Assembly (NCBI RefSeq): GCF_005937985.2
Contig: NZ_CP042172.1
Span: forward strand, 3,224,001-3,288,000
Length of the DNA: 64,000 bases
Direction: 5' to 3'
Source of the DNA: Arthrobacter sp. KBS0702
GTDB taxonomy: Bacteria > Actinomycetota > Actinomycetes > Actinomycetales > Micrococcaceae
In this document: one piece after another, positions 42,312 through 51,200 of the stretch
Numbering within the stretch: position 1 is the stretch's first letter
How the letters are laid out: every line of letters starts with the position of its first letter
The notes under the pieces: generated by a model
Database searches by the model: none
Told to the model about the DNA's origin: nothing
The model's input: only the letters and a program-made list of their open reading frames with translations
Translations under genes and position numbers: made by a program

Positions 42312-42584
42312 CGGTGCTCCACGATCTGGCCGGCCTCCATCACCAGGATGAGGTCGGCGTCGCGGATGGTGGAGAGCCGGTGCGCGATCACGAAGGACGT
42401 CCGGTCCGAGCGCAGCGCGCTCACCGCCTTCTGCACCAGCACCTCGGTCCGGGTATCCACGGAGGACGTTGCCTCGTCCAGGATCTCCGTCTCGGAAGCA
42501 TCCGGCCGGCCGTAGGCGATGTTGTCCCGGATGGTCCCGCCGAACAGCCACGTGTCCTGCAGCACGCACCATGCCCATCCGTGG
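42312..42584 (-). pseudogene. Truncated copy 3 of an ABC-exporter ATPase domain
   Basis: It matches the intact exporter gene over about 54340-54760, same orientation. It encodes '[20 protein letters not shown]' then jumps to '[20 protein letters not shown]' and '[20 protein letters not shown]'. A 159-base segment is missing exactly between two copies of TCCAGGATC (54504-54512 and 54663-54671 in the intact gene), leaving one copy at 42477-42485. Walker A, the signature motif and the membrane domain are absent. It is not functional. Confidence 0.85.
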
Positions 42585-42610
42585 CCATCTGGGAGCCGTC
42601 ACAGCAACGA

Positions 42611-44056
42611 CTACATAATGCCGGTCGGTACCAGCAGTCCCCAGGCAAGCGCCGGGCCGACCAGCACGACTGCGCCGGCGTAGGCCATGAGCTGGCGGTA
42701 GACGCGCTGCCGGTCGCTCTCGCTTGCGTTGGCCACCACGAGCGCACCGTCAGTGGAGAACGGGGAGACATCCACAACTGTGGCAGCAATAGCCAGCGCC
42801 GCGACTGTTCCGGAAGCACTCAACGAACTGCTGGCCAGGAGGGGACCGGCGAGGGGGATGAACGCTGTCAGCAGCGCCGTGGAGGAGGCGAAGGCCGAGC
42901 CGACACCGATCACGTAGCAGAGGACAAGTGCCACGAGCAGTGGCGCGCCCAGGGCCAAGGCCTGTTTGGCAAGCGTGTCGATGACGCCCACGTGCTGGAG
43001 CAGGGAGACATAGGTGATCATGCCAGCCACGAGTAGGACCGTGGACCAGGAGATGCCGCCGATGAACGTCTGGTGTTCCTTGATGTTGACCAAGGCCAGC
43101 AGGAGGCCGGCAGAAAGGGCGACAAAGCCGATCGGCAAGTGGAACCCAAGGGTGCACACCAGAATGATGGCGATCAGCACGAGGGTAAGGATCTGCTGGC
43201 CGTGGGGCCGGCCGGTACGGGTTGTGTCGAGATCCGCATGTTGGCCGTTCTCACCGTCGCGCAGCCTGCCCAGGAGGGCGAACACGGCAATGGTGAGGAC
43301 GGAGAGAATGAGGTTGAGGGCGAAGCTCGCCGTGAAGAGTGCCCCTTGGGAAATAGGGAAGCCGTTCTTCAGCGCGACGTCGTGTACCAACACACCGGCC
43401 ACGGACAACGGGGAAAAGCCGCCAGCATGGGCTCCGTTGATGACGAACGCGCCCATCAGCACGGGATGGACGCGCGATTCGTAGGCAAAACCCAGGGCCG
43501 CCGGTGCCAGTAGCGCGACAGCGGCGGGAGAAAAAGTACCCAGCGACGTCAACGCGGCAGCAATAAGAAAAAACACCCACGGCAAGAGCATGGTCTTGCC
43601 CCGGACGAGGCGCACGCAGGATTGCACGATGATGTCGATGGTGCCGTTCCGCTGGGCCATGCTGAAGAAATAGGTCACCCCGATGATGGTCAGGACAATG
43701 CTGGCGGGGAACTCCGCCAGGATCTCCTTGTCGGTCATGCCGAGCATGAAGTACCCGACGCCGAACGATGCGACCAGCCCCATGACGCCGATGTTCAACG
43801 GCCACTTAGTAGCGACGACAAACATCACGACGAGGATGACGAGGGGAATGATCTGGACCGCGGTCATGGTCCCCTCCGGTGTCACGGCGGACGCAGGCTG
43901 GAAGTCGCCTCCGCCGAGCACGAGGAAAACCAGAGCCAAGACAGCGAGCGCGCTCGCAGCCATCAGCAGGATAAGACGGCGGGGGGCAGTACGCTGCGGA
44001 CGTTTGCCGGAGGCGTCGCCCACAGGAGCAGCAGTGCGCTGCGCGGTCTTAGTCAC
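42611..44056 (-). CDS. Dicarboxylate carrier, MatC-like (SLC13/CitMHS-type permease)
   Basis: 481 residues from GTG at 44056, with GGAGGAG upstream. About 12 hydrophobic segments follow a 28-residue basic N-terminus. 'VATKWPLNIGVMGLVASFGV', 'GFSPLSVAGVLVHDVALKNG' and 'ATVVDVSPFSTDGALVVANA' resemble MatC and related ion-transporter-superfamily carriers of malonate and other di- or tricarboxylates. Same strand as the ABC/PrpF operon but separated from it by about 300 bases with a hairpin, so probably its own transcript. Context suggests di- or tricarboxylate uptake. Confidence 0.82.
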   Translation of the reverse strand: MTKTAQRTAAPVGDASGKRPQRTAPRRLILLMAASALAVLALVFLVLGGGDFQPASAVTPEGTMTAVQIIPLVILVVMFVVATKWPLNIGVMGLVASFGVGYFMLGMTDKEILAEFPASIVLTIIGVTYFFSMAQRNGTIDIIVQSCVRLVRGKTMLLPWVFFLIAAALTSLGTFSPAAVALLAPAALGFAYESRVHPVLMGAFVINGAHAGGFSPLSVAGVLVHDVALKNGFPISQGALFTASFALNLILSVLTIAVFALLGRLRDGENGQHADLDTTRTGRPHGQQILTLVLIAIILVCTLGFHLPIGFVALSAGLLLALVNIKEHQTFIGGISWSTVLLVAGMITYVSLLQHVGVIDTLAKQALALGAPLLVALVLCYVIGVGSAFASSTALLTAFIPLAGPLLASSSLSASGTVAALAIAATVVDVSPFSTDGALVVANASESDRQRVYRQLMAYAGAVVLVGPALAWGLLVPTGIM

Positions 44057-44257
44057 CTTGGTCTCCTCCTTGAGAACGGCTACTGCGAGACAGTCATTTA
44101 CTGCGCTATCGTCGGCCGGCCCACGCAGGGGCGGACCCGAAGCCCTTGCTCGGCGACGGAGCGTGACTGCAGCGGCTTGGTAGAGCTTATCCGGCGCGGG
44201 AGTTTGTGGGGATTAGTTACGGGGTTTGAGCCGGACGCTCGCGGATCGGGTTGGTGC

Positions 44258-44318
44258 AGCGGGGCGGCGCACGTTGCGAATAGGCGATGGTCCCGGTGAC
44301 CATCATTCGCCGCCCCAC
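44258..44318 (-). terminator. Nested hairpin after the Fe3+-type ABC operon
   Basis: The 306-base gap 44057-44362 holds a nested dyad: GGGGCG (44261-44266) with CGCCCC (44311-44316), GCGAAT (44276-44281) with ATTCGC (44305-44310), and GATGGTC (44286-44292) with GACCATC (44298-44304). It lies about 45 bases past the binding-protein stop on the minus strand and probably ends that transcript. I see no gene in the rest of the gap, which must also contain the promoter of the MatC-like gene. Confidence 0.65.
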
Positions 44319-44362
44319 TGCGGTCCGTTGCCCGGGCCCTCAGGGCACGGGCAGCTTGCGGG

Positions 44363-45478
44363 TTACTTGCTGTAGCCGAAGACCTTGTTCCACTTGGCCA
44401 GGTCGTCCTTGCCGAACGTGGTCGCGTCGGAGTTCGCCATCCGATAGACCTTGCCGGAGTCGGCGGCCGGCAGCTTGATGCCCATGATGGTGGGCGGCTC
44501 AACGTCGGTGCGGGCCGGGTATTCGCCCAGCTGTGCGAAAACCTTCTGGCCCTGCTTGGACAGGTTGTAGTTCATGAACACCTTGGCCGCCTCAACGTTC
44601 GTGGCGGACCCGGCCATGCCGAGGTAGTAGTCGTAGGCCACGAGTCCCTCGTCCGGAACAATGAACTTCACCGGGGCCTTGTCCTGCACGGCGGAGATGT
44701 TGGTGCCGCTGATGGTCACGGTTCCCACCGCCACCTCGCCGCGGGCCAGCGCGGTGGCCTCGGCGCCAAGGGAGTCATAGATGGTGGGCTTCTGCGCCGC
44801 GTACTTGGCGAAGTAGTCCTGGCCCATCTTCGACTCCATGAACCGGCTCAAGGAGGCGGTGCTGCCGCCGGAGCCGCCCTGGACGATGCCCAGCTTGCCC
44901 TGCCATTTGCCGCTGACGGCATCGGCCCACGACTTCGGGGCGTCCGCTTCCTTGACCAGCTGGGTGTTGTAGCCCAGCGTGTAGACGGAGTTGAACATGC
45001 GGGTGAACTGGCCGCCGTCGATCGAGACGTCCTTGAACTGCGAGGCGCCCGGCACGTCGTAGGCCTTCCAGACCTTCGCGTCCTCCAAGGTCTTGGCGAT
45101 CCGGTAGTCGGAGGTGCGGATGACGTCCGCCCCCAGCTTGCCGGCTCCCTGCTCGGACTGGACGCGCTCGGCGAGCTTGTTCGGCGTCAGGCGCACCACG
45201 TTGACCTTAATACCCGTGTCCTTGGTGAAGGCCGCCACCAGGGCGCTCTCGGAGGATTCGGTGTAGCCGGAGTACAGGCTCAGGGTCTGGGTCTTGGCCT
45301 TGTCATAGGTGGCCTTGTCCGCGATGTTTTCGCCGTTGATGACCAGGCCGTCGTCGGTCTTCACCTCCGCCGTGGCGGTGACCACGCTGTTGCCCTGGGC
45401 GGAGCCGCCGCAGGCGGCCATGCTCAGCGAGAGAACGACGCCGAGGCCGAGCAGGGGGATTTTGGACGCTAACTTCAT
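44363..45478 (-). CDS. ABC importer binding lipoprotein, Fe3+/2-aminoethylphosphonate (SBP_bac_6/8) type
   Basis: 371 residues. Signal peptide with lipobox 'SMAACGG' (Cys about 23). 'LSLYSGYTESSESALVAAFT' and 'DTGIKVNVVRLTPNKLAERV' match the iron(III)/AEP-binding family. 'GKWQGKLGIVQGGSGGSTAS' and 'YYLGMAGSATNVEAAKVFMN' also fit. The pair of Tyr that ligates Fe3+ in FbpA is not obvious, so an organic anion ligand is quite possible. It is the last gene of the operon PrpF-ATPase-permease-binding protein, which points to a tricarboxylate or its ferric complex. Confidence 0.85.
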   Translation of the reverse strand: MKLASKIPLLGLGVVLSLSMAACGGSAQGNSVVTATAEVKTDDGLVINGENIADKATYDKAKTQTLSLYSGYTESSESALVAAFTKDTGIKVNVVRLTPNKLAERVQSEQGAGKLGADVIRTSDYRIAKTLEDAKVWKAYDVPGASQFKDVSIDGGQFTRMFNSVYTLGYNTQLVKEADAPKSWADAVSGKWQGKLGIVQGGSGGSTASLSRFMESKMGQDYFAKYAAQKPTIYDSLGAEATALARGEVAVGTVTISGTNISAVQDKAPVKFIVPDEGLVAYDYYLGMAGSATNVEAAKVFMNYNLSKQGQKVFAQLGEYPARTDVEPPTIMGIKLPAADSGKVYRMANSDATTFGKDDLAKWNKVFGYSK

Positions 45479-45515
45479 TGTTTAGACCCTTTCAAATGGT
45501 GTGGTTTGGGAAGCG

Positions 45516-47291
45516 TTACTTGGCGCCGAGCTTGCGGTCGGCGCCCACCTTCTGGGCGATCACCGCCAGCACGGCGATCACGACGATGTACAGAACACTG
45601 ACGGCCGCAGCCGCCTGGCTCTGCCCGTTGTCGAAGTTGTCGAACACCAGGATCGAGAGGATGCGGGTGTTGGAGGTGAAGAGGAAAATCGAGGCGCTGA
45701 GCTCCCTCATCGAGAGCATGAGGAACAGCAGGAACGAGGACGTGATGCCGACGCGCATCAGCGGGAGGGTGACCGAGACGATCGCCTTGGCCCGCCGGGC
45801 GCCGAGCATGACGGCGCTGTCCTCCAGGTCCTGGTCCATCTGTAGCATCGACGCCGAGATGCCCCGGTAACCCTGCGGCAGGAAGACCGCCACGCAGGCG
45901 ATCGCCAGGATCGCCAGCGTTCCGTAGACCGGAACCGGCAGCAGCAGCCAGGTCCACAGCAGGCCGATGCCCATAACGATCGCGGGAACCGCCAGCGGCG
46001 TCATCGCGATCAGCTCGATCAGCTGGCCGAGGCGCGACTTGGTCCGGTAGCGGACGTAGGAGGCGATGAAGCTGAGCGTGGTGCCCGCGATCGCGGCCAG
46101 GAGGGCCACCATCACGCTGTTGCGCAGTGCGAGCTGGAAATCGTGGGATCCGAGCACGTCGGCGAGCTTGGCGAAGCTCATCGCCCCTGTCTCGAAGAGC
46201 TGGGAGATGGAGGCCACGAACGGGGTGGCCTGCATGGACGCTGCGAGCAGCGCAAGCATCGGGAGGACGACGGCGACTGCGAAGTAGGCGAGGGCGATGA
46301 TGGTGAACGGCCAGCGCAGCTTCCGCAGCGGGACCTGGCGCGGCCGGTTGCCCTTGCCCGTCACCGTGGTGAACTTGCGCTTGTTGATGATGCGCTGCTG
46401 GACCACGGTGATGATCAGCAGGGCAGCCGTCAGGACGATGGCGATGCTGGCCGCCTGGTTGCTCTTGGCCGGCGTCGAGCTCATCAGGCGGTAAATGTAG
46501 GTGGGAAGGGTGTCGATGCCGGCCGGGTTGCCGATCACCTGGGCCACCGGGAAGTTCTCCATGGTCAGGGCGAAGACGAGGATCGCGGACCCGAGGACGG
46601 CCGGAAGTGCCAGCGGCAGCGTGACGGTGCGCAGCATGGTCTTCAGGGTGGCCCCGTGGACGGTGGCGGCCTCCTCGAGGTCCGCGTTCATCATGGACAG
46701 CGAGCTGTGCATCAGCAGGAACGCGTAAGGGGCGTAGAAGATCCCGAGTACGAAGATCAGCCCCGGCAGGCTGTAGATGTTGATGATGAAGTCGATGCCG
46801 AGGTCACGGAGCAGGATGTTCAGGTAGCCGGCGCTCGGGGAGGACAGCAGCGACCAGGCCAGGGCACCGACGAGCGCCGGGATGAACATCGGGGCCATGC
46901 CGATGAAGAAGATGAACTTCCGCAGCGGCGCGTCGGTGCGGGCACAGACGAAGGCCAGGAACGCCCCGATGACCAGTGCCACCACGGCCGACCCGGCGCC
47001 CACCATGAGCGAGTTGCCCAGCGCCCCCAGGGCTTCCGGGCTGGCCAGAAGGATCAGGTTGTCCAGCGTCAGCCCGCCCAGGGAGATGTTGCCCGGGCGG
47101 GGAACGGCGTCGGAGAACGCCGCCAGCAGCACCAGGGCCAGCGGCAGGAGCACCAGGACGGCCAGGATCGCGATGATGATCATGGCGGGGGTGCTCTTGC
47201 GCAGGTTCCCCAGCGCCTTGGTGCCGCGTGAGGCGACGGGGGCGGGGCTGGCCGTGACGACGGGGTCCGCCAGCGGCGTCTTGAGACTCAT
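45516..47291 (-). CDS. Fused ABC importer permease, FbpB/PotBC type
   Basis: 591 residues with two permease halves of about six transmembrane segments each, the second starting near residue 330. EAA-like loops are 'LEEAATVHGATLKTMLRTV' in half 1 and 'LEDSAVMLGARRAKAIVSV' in half 2. This single-chain design is usual for iron- and AEP-type importers. The start overlaps the ATPase stop by 4 bases, and the binding-protein gene follows 37 bases later. Confidence 0.9.
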   Translation of the reverse strand: MSLKTPLADPVVTASPAPVASRGTKALGNLRKSTPAMIIIAILAVLVLLPLALVLLAAFSDAVPRPGNISLGGLTLDNLILLASPEALGALGNSLMVGAGSAVVALVIGAFLAFVCARTDAPLRKFIFFIGMAPMFIPALVGALAWSLLSSPSAGYLNILLRDLGIDFIINIYSLPGLIFVLGIFYAPYAFLLMHSSLSMMNADLEEAATVHGATLKTMLRTVTLPLALPAVLGSAILVFALTMENFPVAQVIGNPAGIDTLPTYIYRLMSSTPAKSNQAASIAIVLTAALLIITVVQQRIINKRKFTTVTGKGNRPRQVPLRKLRWPFTIIALAYFAVAVVLPMLALLAASMQATPFVASISQLFETGAMSFAKLADVLGSHDFQLALRNSVMVALLAAIAGTTLSFIASYVRYRTKSRLGQLIELIAMTPLAVPAIVMGIGLLWTWLLLPVPVYGTLAILAIACVAVFLPQGYRGISASMLQMDQDLEDSAVMLGARRAKAIVSVTLPLMRVGITSSFLLFLMLSMRELSASIFLFTSNTRILSILVFDNFDNGQSQAAAAVSVLYIVVIAVLAVIAQKVGADRKLGAK

Positions 47292-48385
47292 ACGAGCACC
47301 TCCGCCGGGAGGATCTGGACCTGCGACGGGTCGATGCTGACCCAGACCGAGTCCCCGACCTCGTGCTGTTCGCCCCGCTTGATGGTGCCGAGGGCGTCCA
47401 GTTCCAGGCCGCCCTCCAGTTCGACGGCGTAGCGCACGTCGTTGCCCTGGAAGCCGGCCACCATGACTTTCCCCTGCCAGGCGTTGGTCGCCGTCGTGGG
47501 CCGGGAGCTGATCTGGAGGTCTTCGGCGCGCATGCAGACCTTCATCTGCTGCGGCGCCGCGGCAGCGCGCTGGGCGGAGTGGATGGTGAGGCCGTGGCCG
47601 GCAACCTTGGCGGTGGCTGAGCCGTCCGGGGCGGGCACCGATTCACAGTCCATGACGTTGGAGACACCCAGGAAGTGGGCGATCGAGGCGCTGGCCGGGG
47701 TCTCGTACATTTCCCGCGGGCCGCCGATCTGGACGATCTTTCCGCCCTGGAGCAGGGCGATGCGGTCCGCCAGGGCGAAGGCCTCGTGCTGGTCGTGGGT
47801 GACGTAAACGCAGGTCAGGCCGAGGCGCAGCTGGATTTCACGGAGTTCCACGCGGAGGCGGTCGCGGAGCCGGGCGTCCAGGTTGGAGAGCGGTTCGTCG
47901 AGCATCAGGACGCTGGGGCGCATCACCAGGCTGCGGGCCAGGGCCACGCGCTGCATCTGGCCGCCGCTGAGGAGGCTGGCGCCGCGGTCCGCGAACTTTT
48001 CCAGGCCCACCATAGTGAGCACTTCCATCACCCGGTCCTGCGTTTCGGCCTTGGAGAGCCGCTGCAGCTTCAGGGAGTACGCGACGTTCTGGAAGACCGT
48101 CATGTGCGGCCACACTGCGTAGGACTGGAAGACCATGCCGACGTTGCGCTTGTTCGGCGGCAGGTTGATGCCCTTTTCCGAATCGAACACCACGACGTCG
48201 TCGATGATGATCCGGCCGGAGCTGGGTTCTTCCAGGCCGGCAAGGCAGCGCATGGTGCTGGTCTTGCCGCAGCCGGACTGGCCTAGGAGAACCAGGGCCT
48301 CGCCGTCGCCGATGTCTAGGTTGAGGTTCTCGATGGCGACGAAGTCGCCGTACTTGAGCTGCAAATTCTGGATGCTGATTTTCAT
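47288..48385 (-). CDS. ABC importer ATPase, FbpC/PotA type
   Basis: 365 residues from ATG at 48385 ('MKISIQNLQLKYGD'); the open frame upstream to 48523 runs into the prpF-like gene and is not coding. Walker A 'LLGQSGCGKTSTMRCLAG', Q-loop 'VFQSYAVWPHMTVFQN', signature 'LSGGQMQRVALARSL' and Walker B 'VLMLDEPLSNLD' are intact. The C-terminal TOBE domain spans about residues 265-360. It starts 34 bases after the PrpF-family gene. Confidence 0.92.
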   Translation of the reverse strand: MKISIQNLQLKYGDFVAIENLNLDIGDGEALVLLGQSGCGKTSTMRCLAGLEEPSSGRIIIDDVVVFDSEKGINLPPNKRNVGMVFQSYAVWPHMTVFQNVAYSLKLQRLSKAETQDRVMEVLTMVGLEKFADRGASLLSGGQMQRVALARSLVMRPSVLMLDEPLSNLDARLRDRLRVELREIQLRLGLTCVYVTHDQHEAFALADRIALLQGGKIVQIGGPREMYETPASASIAHFLGVSNVMDCESVPAPDGSATAKVAGHGLTIHSAQRAAAAPQQMKVCMRAEDLQISSRPTTATNAWQGKVMVAGFQGNDVRYAVELEGGLELDALGTIKRGEQHEVGDSVWVSIDPSQVQILPAEVLV

Positions 48386-48419
48386 GACACGTCCTTGTGA
48401 ATGTAAGCCTGCCGCCCGG

Positions 48420-49547
48420 TCAGTCGCCGGGGACGAGCACTGTTCCTTCGCTGATGACCCTGGCGGACCGTTGGAATGCGACTTTGGTGGGAACCGCTGC
48501 GTCCAGTGCCGTCCTGGTGGCACCGTTCAGGAGATGGATCGCCAAGGTGTCGCCGCCGTCGTGGCCTGTGCTTTCGGTGTTACTCACCGCAGCGTTCGCG
48601 ACGACGGAACCGGCGCGTCCGTAGGCGGCGGCGATGGCGACGGCGCTGGTCAGGCCGATGGCCGGGTGCAGGGCGCCCATCGAGATCATCCGTGCGGAGA
48701 CGCCCTTCTCCCCCGCCGGCGGCGGGCCCACAATGCCCACCTTCGGGATGGAGGTCAGGTGGCTGGGGATGCCCATGACCTTGGCGGCGGCGGCCCGCAG
48801 TGCCGGGGCCAGATCGACCAATTGCTCGAGTTCTTCCGCGCTTTCCTGGCCGGTGAAGCCGAAGTCGCGGGGATCGAAAAGCGCCGCCGGCGCTCCGGCG
48901 TCGATCAGGGTGGCGTGGAAGGTGCGGCCCTGGACGGTGACCTCGTCGATGGGGTTGCCGGTGGGCATCTCCGCCTCAAAGCTGGTCCAGCTGCTGCTCT
49001 CGAAGATGATGTCCACCGGCACTCCCGGGTAGTACTGCCCCGGGATCTGCCGCGCGCCGTAGGTGGGGACTTCCCGTCCGGGGGTGGGAACCTCGCAGAC
49101 CAGGCTGAGCCCGGTGACCGTATTGACGATCGTGACCCGGGAGACGCCGTCGGCCGGTGCCACCAACCGGGCGTGCAGCGCGTACAGGCCCAGGCCGGTG
49201 GCGCAGTTGCCGCAGTTGCTGTCCCACTCCACCGAAGGGTTGTCGATCGCCACCTGGGCGAAGCGGTAGTTCACAACGCCGTCCGCCGCCGCCAGGTCGT
49301 CCACGATGATCGCCTTGCTGGTGGTGGAGGACGCGCCGCCGACGCCGTCGATCTGGCGCAGGTCGGGTGAGCCGAAGGTACGGATCAGGAGCCGTTCAAC
49401 GTCCGCGGTTTCCGCCGGCAGGTCGCTCTGGCGGAAGATCCAGCACTTGCTGGTCCCGCCGCGAACCAGGGCCGCCGGCACCTGGGTTACCGATGCGAGG
49501 GGGGATTCCGGTTCCCCCAATTGGACCGTGCCGGTAGGGCTGGTCAT
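48420..49547 (-). CDS. PrpF-family isomerase (aconitate isomerase/4-oxalomesaconate tautomerase type)
   Basis: 375 residues. 'VPAALVRGGTSKCWIFRQSD' (about residues 24-43; the conserved Lys is in GGTSK) and 'IDGVGGASSTTSKAIIV' are the PrpF active-site segments. 'SNCGNCATGLGLYAL' carries the catalytic Cys region. The family isomerises the double bond of aconitate-like acids without cofactor. Placed first in an ABC importer operon and near tcuA, conversion between trans- and cis-aconitate or a related acid is the likely job. Divergent from the GntR gene, with two shared motif sites between them. Confidence 0.88.
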   Translation of the reverse strand: MTSPTGTVQLGEPESPLASVTQVPAALVRGGTSKCWIFRQSDLPAETADVERLLIRTFGSPDLRQIDGVGGASSTTSKAIIVDDLAAADGVVNYRFAQVAIDNPSVEWDSNCGNCATGLGLYALHARLVAPADGVSRVTIVNTVTGLSLVCEVPTPGREVPTYGARQIPGQYYPGVPVDIIFESSSWTSFEAEMPTGNPIDEVTVQGRTFHATLIDAGAPAALFDPRDFGFTGQESAEELEQLVDLAPALRAAAAKVMGIPSHLTSIPKVGIVGPPPAGEKGVSARMISMGALHPAIGLTSAVAIAAAYGRAGSVVANAAVSNTESTGHDGGDTLAIHLLNGATRTALDAAVPTKVAFQRSARVISEGTVLVPGD

Positions 49548-49644
49548 GGTGTCTCCTCAATACTGACTGCGTACCGTCATTGGTACCGGTCGATCGTTGC
49601 ATGACTTTCGGTACAGTTTCAAGAAATTGTCCGCGCTTTTGCTC

Positions 49645-49655
49645 GAATGTATACC
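49645..49655 (+). promoter_or_regulatory. CGAATGTATAC motif, site 1 (candidate GntR/FCD operator)
   Basis: CGAATGTATACC centred on GTATAC (49649-49654), in the 313-base region between prpF-like and gntR genes (49548-49860). Apart from this and site 2 I see no gene in that region. Confidence 0.5.
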
Positions 49656-49759
49656 GTTTGCTGGAAATGATCAACAAAGATGTGGGCTGGCACACACTCG
49701 TTACCGAACCGTGACATTTGCCCCACGCCGCCCCTCGACCGATGTTTACTGAACGCGGC

Positions 49760-49770
49760 GAATGTATACC
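49760..49770 (+). promoter_or_regulatory. CGAATGTATAC motif, site 2
   Basis: CGAATGTATACC again, GTATAC at 49764-49769, about 90 bases before the GntR start. The identical 12-base match to site 1 in the same intergenic region supports a shared regulator. Confidence 0.5.
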
Positions 49771-49860
49771 GTGTGTTAAAATGGTCATCGACTGTATGGT
49801 GAGTTCAATCAGGACCGCCTGATGTTCACAACTTTGGCTGCCACGAGGAGAAGACCAGCG

Positions 49861-50520
49861 ATGAGCAATCCGGCACTCATGAGTCCGTACCTGATGATTC
49901 GCAACGCGATCATTGCCCAGGAGCTCCCGCCGAAGGCCCAGCTGGTGGAGACCGCGCTCGCCAAGAAGTACAACGTGTCCCGCACCCCTATCCGGGAAGC
50001 CCTGCGCCGCCTGGAAACCGAGGGCCTCGTGGAGCGGATCGGCTCCCGAATGCAGGTCCGTGAGTACCGGCCCGAGGAGATGCTGGACCTCTACGAGGTG
50101 CGATCTTTCCTGGAGGAAGCCGCCGCCAAGACGGCAGCCCTCCGGCACACGGACATGGACCTGATGCTGATCGAGCGCGCCCATCAGAGCATGGTGGACC
50201 TGAAGTTCGAGGAGGCCACCGCGGCCCAGCTGGCCGCCGTGAACCGCACCTTCCACGAGCGCATCTGGGCAGCGAGCCACAGCGCCGCGCTGCTGGATCT
50301 GCTCGACCGCATCCTGGTCCACTTCATCCGCTACCCCGGCACCACCCTGGCCACGCCGGCCCGCTGGAACCAGGTCCTGAAGGAACACGAGGAACTGGTG
50401 GCCGCCATCCGCGACCGCGATGCAGAGCGGGCCGGCAAGATCGCCAGTGCCCACCTGGAAGTTGCCAAGAACATCCGGATCGAGATGTACATCGACGCAC
50501 AGGAGATCCCTGCGCCGTAA
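49861..50520 (+). CDS. GntR-family regulator with FCD domain
   Basis: 219 residues from ATG at 49861 with GAGGAGAAG upstream. Winged helix at about 10-75 ('KKYNVSRTPIREALRRLETE'), FCD all-helical effector domain at about 80-205 with 'DLYEVRSFLEEAAAKTAA' and metal-ligand region 'NRTFHERIWAASHS'. FCD domains bind carboxylates with a metal ion. It is divergent from the PrpF/ABC operon and likely its regulator. About 46% of residues look shared by eye with the FCD regulator at 53577, so the two may be paralogues. Confidence 0.9.
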   Translation: MSNPALMSPYLMIRNAIIAQELPPKAQLVETALAKKYNVSRTPIREALRRLETEGLVERIGSRMQVREYRPEEMLDLYEVRSFLEEAAAKTAALRHTDMDLMLIERAHQSMVDLKFEEATAAQLAAVNRTFHERIWAASHSAALLDLLDRILVHFIRYPGTTLATPARWNQVLKEHEELVAAIRDRDAERAGKIASAHLEVAKNIRIEMYIDAQEIPAP

Positions 50521-50595
50521 ACCCCTGCAGGTCACCCGGTGCCCGCGGGGCATCCGGGAGCACCGCCATGAGTGACTAAAGAAGGAGTTCGACCA

Positions 50596-51018
50596 GTGTC
50601 AGGCATCGTCATCGTCGGCGTCGACGGATCAGAAACAGCCATGCGGGCCGCGCGTACCGCTGCGGACCTGGCCTCGGCCATGGGCGCAACCCTCAATGTC
50701 GTCACGGCGTACGCGAGCGACAAGACCGAAGTAGTGGAAATCGCGGGCGAGGACTGGACCGTCTCCGACTCCGAGCAGGCGACTAAAGTGGCGCAGCGCG
50801 TGGCATTGCTGCTGGGCGCATCGGGCGTCTCCACCACGTACACCGCCGCGCACGGGAAGCCCCACGAGGTCCTCGTCAGCGAGGCCGAACGCCTCGAAGC
50901 GAAGATCATCGTCGTGGGAAACCGCCGAATGCAGGGTCTGGGAAGGGTTCTGGGCAGCGTGGCCAACACGGTCGCCCACAACGCACCGTGCGACGTCTTC
51001 ATCGCCAAAACCAACTGA
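50596..51018 (+). CDS. Universal stress protein (UspA family)
   Basis: 140 residues from GTG at 50596, with AAGGAG eight bases upstream. 'IVIVGVDGSETAMRAARTAA' opens the fold. The C-terminal 'IIVVGNRRMQGLGRVLGSVA' and 'HNAPCDVFIAK' hold the G-x2-G-x9-G-S/T-type ATP-binding pattern. It follows the GntR gene in the same direction and is closed by a strong hairpin. Its link to the carboxylate genes is unclear. Confidence 0.92.
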   Translation: MSGIVIVGVDGSETAMRAARTAADLASAMGATLNVVTAYASDKTEVVEIAGEDWTVSDSEQATKVAQRVALLLGASGVSTTYTAAHGKPHEVLVSEAERLEAKIIVVGNRRMQGLGRVLGSVANTVAHNAPCDVFIAKTN

Positions 51019-51052
51019 CCACAGCGCGCCCATAGCGGCGGCGCGACTGGAT

Positions 51053-51097
51053 CAGCAGGGAGCTCGGCCGGATACGGTCGAGCTCCCTGCTGCGTTT
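51053..51097 (+). terminator. Intrinsic terminator after the universal stress gene
   Basis: A perfect 14-base stem, CAGCAGGGAGCTCG (51053-51066) with CGAGCTCCCTGCTG (51079-51092), 12-base loop, then CGTTT. It separates the stress gene from tcuA. Confidence 0.85.
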
Positions 51098-51161
51098 ACA
51101 GAACGCTCAAGGCGCCGTTCGCGTCATCTTCCAGCACCCTCTTGTCACTTTGCATTCTATT

Positions 51162-51172
51162 GTATACATTCG
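51162..51172 (-). promoter_or_regulatory. CGAATGTATAC motif, site 3, before tcuA
   Basis: The minus strand reads CGAATGTATACAAT, with GTATAC at 51162-51167, 29-39 bases before the tcuA start. It is the same 11-base word as at 49645 and 49760, here part of the near-palindrome ATTGTATACATT. Confidence 0.5.
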
Positions 51173-51200
51173 TATCCATTCATAGACAGGAGCTAAAACA

